NCBI GenBank assembly: GCA_934376945.1
Contig: CAKRPI010000051.1
Location: forward strand, 1-15,791
Direction of reading: 5' to 3'
Length of the DNA: 15,791 nt
Origin: an uncultured Lachnospiraceae bacterium
Lineage (GTDB): Bacteria; Bacillota; Clostridia; Lachnospirales; Lachnospiraceae
This document shows, piece by piece, positions 7,501 through 14,300 of the stretch. The position numbers and the translations under genes are program-made. Under the pieces are notes generated by a model. The model had not been told where the DNA came from. It worked only from the letters and a program-made list of their open reading frames with translations, and made no database searches. The first letter of the stretch is position 1; every line of letters starts with the position of its first letter.

Positions 7501-8412
7501 TTATTTGCTTCTTTCGGTTCTTCCGTCCCATGCAAGTGTCAGCAATTCCACGCTGCGCGTGTAAAGATAGACAGAATCGCTTAGAACCTCTTCTTCTGCG
7601 ACATGCTCTTCATTAATTTCTTTCACCATCTCATGAAGGCTTTGTGCAGTAAGCCCCTCAAGCACTGGTACGATAATACACTCATGAATACTGCTTGGAA
7701 GAATGTAATAATCATTCTGAAGCTTTTCTGCAATCTGACGGCAAACAGATGGAAGCAATATCTTTGCAGCGCCAAAATATTTTTCCCGGTTTGTCAGCAC
7801 ATACATCGGCACCGCCTGCTGAAAAAGCTGCTCTGCACATCCAGTCATTTCATGAATCAGTCCGGCAAGACTGATAAACTCCGTTTCCAGCAGTTCCGGC
7901 ATATTTTCCATTGCAATTTGATCAAGTTCTTTTTCTGTGATTTTCCATATTTTCAAATGGTCCTTTTTCACAAGAATACTCGCACTGCCAAATGTACTGT
8001 CATCCATTTTGTAATAATAAACAACTGCCAGATCAAGAAAATAACGGTGCGGAACCTCTTGCAGCAATGCCTGATTCATTCCAGCGTGAATCAGTTTGCA
8101 GGCGATGTGATCTTTTACCATTTCAAAATTCGTATAAAAAGTCATATCATACCTGGTTGGCTTTTCTGTCCTGGCATGATATTCCAGAATTTCTTCTGTG
8201 ATCTGATCAATCGATACTCCATACTGATACTGACTGAAAAACGGGCGAAGCCAGATTGCCGGAGAAACATTCTCTCCTTTTCGCAAAATTGTCAGACCGT
8301 CTACACAGGGAATGTTATTTTTTAAAATATGGCTGACACTGACTTTAGCCTCTTTTCCTGCTGCATTCTGTACATTTTGCCGAATTAACCCTATGAATTC
8401 CTGATATTCCAA
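7501..8412 (-). CDS. DUF5688-like protein, first gene of the surface-protein operon
   Basis: This is a 303-residue soluble protein with no signal peptide or membrane segment. The C-terminal half has the run YYILPSSIHE, preceded by a Tyr-Phe-Gly-Ala-Ala-x-Ile segment, which I recognise as typical of DUF5688, a family of unknown function that is frequent in Lachnospiraceae. The start is TTG at 8410-8412, with AAGGTGG seven bases upstream. The N-terminal MEYQEF fits usual family starts, and no better ATG exists nearby. It is the promoter-proximal gene, followed after 41 bases by the small membrane protein and then the giant surface protein with no terminator between, so all three are probably co-transcribed. 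Its biochemical function is unknown. Assignment to the family is from memory of sequence motifs. Confidence 0.85.
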   Translation of the reverse strand: MEYQEFIGLIRQNVQNAAGKEAKVSVSHILKNNIPCVDGLTILRKGENVSPAIWLRPFFSQYQYGVSIDQITEEILEYHARTEKPTRYDMTFYTNFEMVKDHIACKLIHAGMNQALLQEVPHRYFLDLAVVYYYKMDDSTFGSASILVKKDHLKIWKITEKELDQIAMENMPELLETEFISLAGLIHEMTGCAEQLFQQAVPMYVLTNREKYFGAAKILLPSVCRQIAEKLQNDYYILPSSIHECIIVPVLEGLTAQSLHEMVKEINEEHVAEEEVLSDSVYLYTRSVELLTLAWDGRTERSK

Positions 8413-8457
8413 ACTGTTACCACCTTTCCGTCTGATAAATGTCTCTTTTTAAATAAC

Positions 8458-8491
8458 ATATATCATTTATGTATTAACAAATATATATCAT
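8458..8491. repeat. Pair of direct ATATATCAT repeats at the operon promoter
   Basis: The 9-bp word ATATATCAT occurs at 8458-8466 and again at 8483-8491, 25 bp apart start to start. One copy overlaps the proposed -10 box and the other lies just downstream of the likely start point. The region is very AT-rich, so chance is a real possibility. If real, this would be an operator for the three-gene operon. Confidence 0.25.
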
Positions 8492-8510
8492 AGAATGTCA
8501 CACTTTGCAA
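8482..8510 (-). promoter_or_regulatory. Promoter of the DUF5688 / surface-protein operon
   Basis: On the minus strand there is TTGCAA (8505-8510), a 17-nt spacer and TATATA (8482-8487). Upstream of the -35 the sequence to about 8546 is almost entirely A and T, resembling an UP element. The predicted start near 8475 leaves a leader of about 60 bases before the TTG start codon. An alternative -10 TATGAT (8488-8493) exists but lacks a good -35 at the right distance. Confidence 0.5.
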
Positions 8511-8546
8511 GTTTGTATTCTTATTTTATTAATTTTTAATAATTTA

Positions 8547-8607
8547 AAAACAAAAAACTGCCGCAAAGCAATGATCTCTCATTTGCTTTGCGGCAGTTTT
8601 TTGTTTT
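8547..8607. terminator. Strong, symmetric terminator downstream of efp
   Basis: The 25-bp arms at 8547-8571 and 8583-8607 are perfectly complementary around an 11-nt loop. The core is CTGCCGCAAAGCAA, flanked by A-runs on one side and T-runs on the other, so it ends in a U-tract when read on either strand. It lies 45 bases past the efp stop and insulates efp from the surface-protein operon, whose promoter begins just beyond it. Confidence 0.95.
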
Positions 8608-8651
8608 CTGATATTATCTACAGGTAGTATATTTTTCTGATACGGAATCAA

Positions 8652-9209
8652 TCAGACACGGGAGAGATATTCTCCGGTTCTGGTATCGATCTTCAGTTTG
8701 TCACCTGTCTCTACAAACAGCGGTACGTATACAACAGCGCCTGTCTCTACGGTTGCCGGTTTTGTTGCACCGGTCGCTGTATCACCCTTGAAGCCCGGTT
8801 CTGTATCAGTTACTTCAAGCTCTACAAACAGCGGTGCCTCTACTGCAAATACGTTTCCGTTGTGTGAACAAACCTTTACCATTTCATTCTCTTTCACGAA
8901 TTTCAGTGCATCGCCGATCGTCTCATTGTTCAGAGCAATCTGATCATAAGTTTCTGTATTCATGAAGTAGAACAGATCCCCATCATTGTAAAGATACTGC
9001 ATTTCTACGCGGTCAATTCTTGCAGTCGGGAATTTCTCTGTCGGACGAAATGTCTTCTCAACTACACCACCATTGATGATGTTCTTCAGCTTTGTTCTTA
9101 CAAACGCAGCACCTTTACCCGGTTTTACATGCTGGAATTCGATAATCTGATAAATATTTCCCTCCATCTCCAAAGTAACACCGTTTCTGAAATCTCCTGC
9201 TGATACCAT
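8652..9209 (-). CDS. efp: Translation elongation factor P
   Basis: EF-P binds the ribosome between the P and E sites and relieves stalling at consecutive prolines. The 185-residue length is normal for the family. The N-terminal domain begins [10 protein letters not shown] and contains [10 protein letters not shown]. Lys32 at the loop tip is the residue that is post-translationally modified in Bacillus EF-P. The C-terminal OB domains end with [17 protein letters not shown], matching the family signature. The start has AAGGAGG about ten bases upstream. It is transcribed from its own promoter at 9354-9382 and ends at the hairpin at 8547-8607, so it appears monocistronic. The Xaa-Pro aminopeptidase gene that often precedes efp in Firmicutes is absent, and a divergent pyrC occupies that place. 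Confidence 0.97.
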   Translation of the reverse strand: MVSAGDFRNGVTLEMEGNIYQIIEFQHVKPGKGAAFVRTKLKNIINGGVVEKTFRPTEKFPTARIDRVEMQYLYNDGDLFYFMNTETYDQIALNNETIGDALKFVKENEMVKVCSHNGNVFAVEAPLFVELEVTDTEPGFKGDTATGATKPATVETGAVVYVPLFVETGDKLKIDTRTGEYLSRV

Positions 9210-9235
9210 TTGCTGTATTCCTCCTTAAATTTATC

Positions 9236-9281
9236 TGGCAGTTATGCTCTTTTATGATTTACTCATGACAGGAAACTGCCG
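9236..9281 (-). other. Possible hairpin in the efp leader
   Basis: GGCAGTT (9237-9243) is complementary to AACTGCC (9274-9280), extended by one G-U pair, around a 30-nt loop. GACAG (9267-9271) can instead pair with CTGTC (9296-9300), with interleaved arms. The leader of about 138 bases is longer than translation of efp needs. No known riboswitch class is recognisable, so function is open. Confidence 0.25.
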
Positions 9282-9353
9282 GTCTGCGAACCAGTCTGTC
9301 CGCTTTGGCACAATTCTCTTCTATCTCTTCTGCCATGTCACATTATCTTTAGT

Positions 9354-9382
9354 ATTCTACCGTATCCTGCAATATTTTTCAA
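9354..9382 (-). promoter_or_regulatory. efp promoter
   Basis: On the minus strand there is TTGAAA (9377-9382), a 17-nt spacer and TAGAAT (9354-9359), a near-consensus sigma-A promoter. The start point would lie near 9347, giving an efp 5' leader of about 138 bases. It lies back-to-back with the pyrC promoter, about 36 bases from its -35. Confidence 0.75.
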
Positions 9383-9418
9383 CTGTTTTTTTAGGATAAA
9401 GCGATTTCCTCTTTTTTC

Positions 9419-9447
9419 TTGACATCTTCTCCTTCCCTTCTTACAAT
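9419..9447 (+). promoter_or_regulatory. pyrC promoter
   Basis: Consensus TTGACA (9419-9424), a pyrimidine-rich 17-nt spacer and TACAAT (9442-9447). The predicted start is near 9454, with a leader of about 50 bases. The leader contains the ribosome binding site AAAGGAG (9488-9494) but no hairpin-terminator or PyrR-type attenuator that I can see. Confidence 0.85.
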
Positions 9448-9454
9448 ATTGTAA
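9441..9454. promoter_or_regulatory. 14-bp perfect palindrome overlapping the pyrC -10, candidate operator
   Basis: TTACAATATTGTAA is a perfect dyad of two 7-base halves. It covers the whole -10 box and reaches the expected transcription start, a classic position for a repressor. The half-site resembles that of PerR-type boxes, but the one-base centre usual for PerR is missing. The regulator is not encoded in the window. Confidence 0.45.
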
Positions 9455-9503
9455 TACTGGGATTTTGTTTCAATAGCCCAAATAAAGAAAAGGAGAATTT
9501 ATC

Positions 9504-10760
9504 ATGCTCATTCAAAACGGCCTCATTCTTTTTCCAGACACAAAACAGCAGTTATCCGGTGATCTGCGGATCAAAGACGGGGTAATTTTTGAAATTGAAA
9601 CCTGTGGAATTCTTAAGCCGGAGCCAGGGGAAACCGTCATCGATGCGTCTTCCTGCACTGTAGCTCCCGGTTTGGTCGATATTCACGTACATTTCCGCGA
9701 TCCAGGATTTACCTATAAAGAAGATATTCACACCGGTGCAATGGCAGCAGCTGCAGGTGGATTTACAACCGTAATCTGTATGGCAAATACAAAACCAGTC
9801 GCTGACAACCCGAAAATGGTATCGGATATTCTTGCTCGTGCAAAAGAAGAACCGATACGCGTCCTTCAGACCGGCGCAGTCAGCGTTGGCATGAAAGGCA
9901 TGGAATTGACTGACTTTGAAGCCCTTGCAAAAGCAGGCGCCTGCGGCTTTACAGATGACGGTATTCCTCTGACGGACGAAAAGCTCGTGGAAGAAGCTAT
10001 GCAGCGAGCCAAAGCACTGGATCTCCCCCTCTCCTTTCACGAAGAAGATCCTGTTTTTATTGAAAAATCCGGCACGAATCGCACTGCTCCAGCTATTGCA
10101 GAGGACATTATGGTCGCACGGGACTGTATGCTTGCGCTTCATACCGGAGCCACCATTGACATTCAGCATATCAGTTCCAAAAATTCTGTTGCGCTTGTGC
10201 GAACGGCAAAGAAGCTTGGTGCCCCGGTCTTTGCAGAAGCAACACCGCACCATTTTACACTGACAGAGGACGCAGTTGAAACATACGGTACTTATGCCAA
10301 AATGAATCCGCCGCTCCGTACAGAAGAAGACCGCCTCGCAATCATAGAAGGGCTTGCTGATGGAACGATCGATTGTATTGCGACAGACCATGCACCGCAC
10401 AGCACAGAAGAAAAACATCGTGAAAATTTCTTTGATGCGCCAAGCGGAATCACCGGTCTTGAAACGTCTCTCGCACTGGGGATCACATCACTTGTACGTC
10501 CAGGACACCTGACACTGATGCAGCTGATAGAAAAAATGTCTTTGAACCCTGCAAAGCTCTACCATCTTTCTGCCGGAACTATTGCAAAGGGTGCTCCTGC
10601 TGACCTTGTTATTTTTAACCCGGAAGAAGAATTTATTCCACAGCAGTATCAGTCCAAAGCAGAAAACACGCCGTTTACCGGCTGGAAGCTCCATGGAAAG
10701 GTACATTATACGATCTGCCGCGGTGAAATTGCATGGGCTGATCCATCAAAAAATCTTTAA
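9504..10760 (+). CDS. pyrC: Dihydroorotase (type I)
   Basis: PyrC catalyses the reversible cyclisation of N-carbamoyl-aspartate to dihydroorotate, the third step of pyrimidine synthesis, in the cytoplasm. The 418-residue protein has the type I amidohydrolase motifs: metal ligands His61 and His63 in HVHFRDPG, Asp151/Asp152 in GFTDDG, His179 in SFHEED, His222 in IQHISS, the substrate-binding segment KMNPPLR (266-272) and the catalytic Asp295 in ATDHAPHS. All expected residues are present, and the enzyme should be active. The ATG has AAAGGAG nine bases upstream and a consensus promoter. It is the only plus-strand gene here and stands alone, without other pyr genes beside it. It ends in a terminator shared with the convergent YqeG-type gene. 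Confidence 0.97.
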   Translation: MLIQNGLILFPDTKQQLSGDLRIKDGVIFEIETCGILKPEPGETVIDASSCTVAPGLVDIHVHFRDPGFTYKEDIHTGAMAAAAGGFTTVICMANTKPVADNPKMVSDILARAKEEPIRVLQTGAVSVGMKGMELTDFEALAKAGACGFTDDGIPLTDEKLVEEAMQRAKALDLPLSFHEEDPVFIEKSGTNRTAPAIAEDIMVARDCMLALHTGATIDIQHISSKNSVALVRTAKKLGAPVFAEATPHHFTLTEDAVETYGTYAKMNPPLRTEEDRLAIIEGLADGTIDCIATDHAPHSTEEKHRENFFDAPSGITGLETSLALGITSLVRPGHLTLMQLIEKMSLNPAKLYHLSAGTIAKGAPADLVIFNPEEEFIPQQYQSKAENTPFTGWKLHGKVHYTICRGEIAWADPSKNL

Positions 10761-10764
10761 AATG

Positions 10765-10809
10765 AAAGCCAGGAAATTTTGCAAACAATATGCAAAATGC
10801 CTGGCTTTT
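10765..10809. terminator. Bidirectional terminator between pyrC and the yqeG-like gene
   Basis: The outer stem AAAGCCAGG (10765-10773) pairs with CCTGGCTTT (10800-10808). After a small asymmetric bulge, ATTTTGCA (10776-10783) pairs with TGCAAAAT (10791-10798) around a 7-nt loop. T-rich sequence follows on both strands. It lies between the two convergent stop codons at 10758-10760 and 10824-10826. Confidence 0.88.
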
Positions 10810-10823
10810 AATCACTTCTTATT

Positions 10824-11333
10824 TCAGTGAGAGTCTTTTTGACGGAGATAAAAATGCAGCACAATCTTTTCCAGATACCGCTTCAGCACAATCTGGATTT
10901 CTTCTTTTGGATGAATCGGCTTTACTAAAATAGAATGAATTCCGGCGCGCCTGGCTCCAAATACATCCGTAAAAAGCTGATCACCAACAAATACTGTATT
11001 TTCTGTGTCCGTTCCCATCTTTTCCATCGCTTTCCGATAGCTTTTTACAGCAGGCTTATGTGCATTCTCAATATAATCCACACCAATATTACGATTAAAC
11101 AGCTGCACTCTTGGCAGCTGATTGTTTGAGAGCAGACAACAGAAAAAGCCTATGTTTTTCAAATCTGAGAATAATGCTTCTGCGCGCTTATCAGCCGGTG
11201 CGCCATGTGGCACCAGCGTGTTATCGATGTCGAAGATCACACCTCGATATCCTTTTTTATAAAGTGCATCAAAATCAATCTCATACGTTGAATCCAGGTA
11301 TTCATCGGGATAAAACATGTGCAGAAAACTCAT
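10824..11333 (-). CDS. yqeG: YqeG-type HAD-IIIA phosphatase
   Basis: This 169-residue HAD-superfamily protein matches the YqeG family in length and layout. Motif I is DIDNTLV with Asp35 (nucleophile) and Asp37. Motif II is SNN (69-71). Motif III is Lys93 in AHKP. Motif IV is GDQLFTD with Asp118 and Asp123. The catalytic set is complete, so phosphatase activity is expected. The physiological substrate in this organism is not shown by the sequence. The start ATG has AAAGGA about ten bases upstream. The gene follows polC by 51 bases with no terminator or clear promoter between, so it is probably co-transcribed with polC. It ends in the terminator shared with pyrC. Confidence 0.9.
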   Translation of the reverse strand: MSFLHMFYPDEYLDSTYEIDFDALYKKGYRGVIFDIDNTLVPHGAPADKRAEALFSDLKNIGFFCCLLSNNQLPRVQLFNRNIGVDYIENAHKPAVKSYRKAMEKMGTDTENTVFVGDQLFTDVFGARRAGIHSILVKPIHPKEEIQIVLKRYLEKIVLHFYLRQKDSH

Positions 11334-11384
11334 TTGGTATAAATCCTTTCTGTCTTAATTTGTTTTCATCTTTCTTTCCAAAGC

Positions 11385-14300
11385 CTATACTGCAAAATCA
11401 AACAGTGACAGCTGATTGGATTCCGGAAGACTGTCAAGGATATTCAGATCTGACAAAAGATCAACGACCGTCTTACTGACCTTCGTCCGGTTACGGAAAT
11501 CATCTTTTGAGAGGAACGGCCCATCCTTTACCGCATCCACAACCGCTTCTGCCGCTTTATCTCCAAGGCCGGAAACAGTACTAAGCGAAGGAAGCAGTTT
11601 TCCGTCTTTTATCTTAAAACGGCTCGCACCGGATTCATAAATATCAATTGGCTGAAACTCAAATCCTCTGGCGTACATTTCCCTCACAACTTTCATGTCA
11701 CGATACGTATCCTGCTCTTTTTTACTTAAAGTATCCATCCGTTTTTCATAGTCCTGCATATGGCGCAGAAGACGGTCCTGCCCAAGGCACATCAGTTCAT
11801 AATCAAATCCCGGCGCACGGATACTGAAAAATGCAGCGTAATAGGCAAGCGGATAAAAAATCTTACAGTAGGCGATTCGATAAGCCATCATAACGTAAGC
11901 TGCCGCATGTGCTTTCGGAAACATATATTTGATTTTTTTACACGACCAGATATACCAGTCCGGCACACCGTGTGCAGTCATCTCGGTTTCCCACTCCGGC
12001 TTCAGTCCTTTTCCTTTTCGGACGCTTTCCATAATTGTAAAAGAAAGCTCACTGTCAAGTCCTTTGCTGATCAGATAGATCATAATATCATCTCTTGTAC
12101 AGATTGCTGTAGAAATGGTTGCTTTCCCTTCTGCAATCAGCGTCTGTGCGTTTCCCAGCCATACATCCGTACCGTGTGCCAGGCCTGCGATCCGGACCAG
12201 ATCAGAAAAATATTTAGGCTTTGTATCCAGAAGCATCTGAATTGCAAACTCCGTTCCAAATTCCGGGATTCCAAGGCAGCCAAGCTGACAGCCCCCGATA
12301 TCATCCGGTGAGATGCCAAGCGCATTCGTCGAAGCAAAAAGTGACATGACCGACGGATCATCCAGTGGAATTTTTTTCGCATCGATTCCGGTCAGATCCT
12401 CCAGCATACGGATCATGGTCGGATCATCGTGTCCGAGAATATCAAGCTTTAACAGGTTGTGATCGATCGAATGATAGTCAAAATGTGTTGTAATAATGTC
12501 CGTTGTCATATCATTTGCCGGATGCTGTACCGGCGTAAAGGAGTAGATTTCTTCCCCTACCGGAAGCACAATGATACCGCCCGGATGCTGACCGGTCGTT
12601 CTGCGGACCCCTACACATCCCTTTACAATGCGGTCAATCTCACAGTTACGTTTTCGGATTTCACGTTCCTCATAATATTTTTTTACATAACCAAACGCCG
12701 TCTTATCTGCCAGCGTACCAATCGTTCCGGCACGGAATGTCTGACCCGCACCGAAAATTACCTCCGTATATTTGTGTGCCTTACTCTGATAATCACCGGA
12801 AAAATTCAGATCGATATCCGGCTCTTTGTTCCCCTTAAATCCAAGAAAGGTTTCAAAAGGAATATCATGCCCTTCCTTTTTCAGCTTTGTACCACATTTC
12901 GGGCAGTCTTTATCCGGCATATCACAGCCGGACATACCGGAGAATTTCTTTACATCCTCTGAGTCAAAATCACTGTAATGACAATTCGGACAAATATAAT
13001 GAGGACTGAGCGGGTTAACCTCTGTAATACCGGACATGGTTGCAACGAATGATGAACCGACCGAACCACGGGAACCAACCAGGTATCCGTCTGCATTTGA
13101 TTTCCATACAAGCTTTTGCGCAATGATATACATAACTGCAAATCCATTGGAGATAATGGAGTTCAGTTCACGCTCTAATCGTTCCTCAACAACAGCCGGA
13201 AGCGTTTCTCCGTAAATCTCATGCGCCTTTTCATAACAAAGATTCCTCAGAATCTGATCCGAATGCTCAATTACAGGCGGACATTTGTCCGGCCGTACCG
13301 GTGAGATTTTTTCACACATATTTGCAATTTTCACTGTGTTTGAAATTACAACCTCATGTGCTTTTTCTTCTCCAAGATAGGAAAATTCTTCCAGCATTTC
13401 TTCCGTCGTGCGCAGATAAAGCGGTGCCTGCTCATCCGCATCCTTAAAGCCCTTACTGGCCATGATGATCCTTCGGTATACTTCGTCCTTCGGATCCAGA
13501 AAGTGGACATCGCACGTTGCCACAACCGGACGGTTGTAGCGTTCCCCAAGCTCCACGATACGCCGATTCAGATTTTTCAGATCATTTGTGGTTTTGCGGT
13601 CTTCATAGTCCTCACGTGTCATAAACATGTTATTGCCAAGCGGCTGGATTTCCAGATAATCATAAAAGTTTACCAGCCTTGCGATTTCCGGTTCCGGTGC
13701 ATCACGCAGCAAAGCACGGTAAAGCTCACCGGCCTCACAGGCAGAACCAAGGATCAGACCCTCTCGGTATTTCTGCAGAATACTTTTTGGCACTCTCGGT
13801 CGACGGTTATAATACTGAAGATGAGACCACGATACCAGCCGATATAAATTGACTCTTCCAATATCGTTTTTAGCCAGAATAATTGCATGGTATGTCGGAA
13901 GTTTTTTAATCTGTGATTCCGAGGAACGTCCCAGCGCGTTGAGTTCTTCCAGTGTTTTAATGTCCTGTTTTTCCAGCATTGTAATAAACTTTTCAAAAAT
14001 TTCTGCTGTGCAGCCGGCGTCATCCACTGCACGATGATGATTTTCCAATGATACGCCCAATGCTTTCGCCACTGTATCCAGCTTAAAACGATTCAGCTGT
14101 GGAAGCAGCACGCGTGCCATTGCAACGGTATCCACAACGGTCTTCTCACACGCAATGCCCAGACGCCTGCAGTTTTCTTCGATAAAGCTCATGTCAAAGG
14201 AAGCATTATGTGCCACCATAATACAATCGGAACAAAATTCCATAAACTGCGGCAGAATCGTATCAATTGTCGGAGCAGACAGCACCATCTCATCATTGAT

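Noticed and set aside
7460..7531. ATG at 7531 as the start of the small membrane protein
   Set aside because: It overlaps the upstream gene by 31 bases and lacks a ribosome binding site, while the ATG at 7459 has one.
7603..8325. 240-residue plus-strand frame
   Set aside because: It is antisense to the DUF5688-like gene, with no family resemblance and no start signals.
9552..10418. 288-residue minus-strand frame rich in Cys and Phe
   Set aside because: It is the shadow of pyrC, whose motifs are complete on the other strand.
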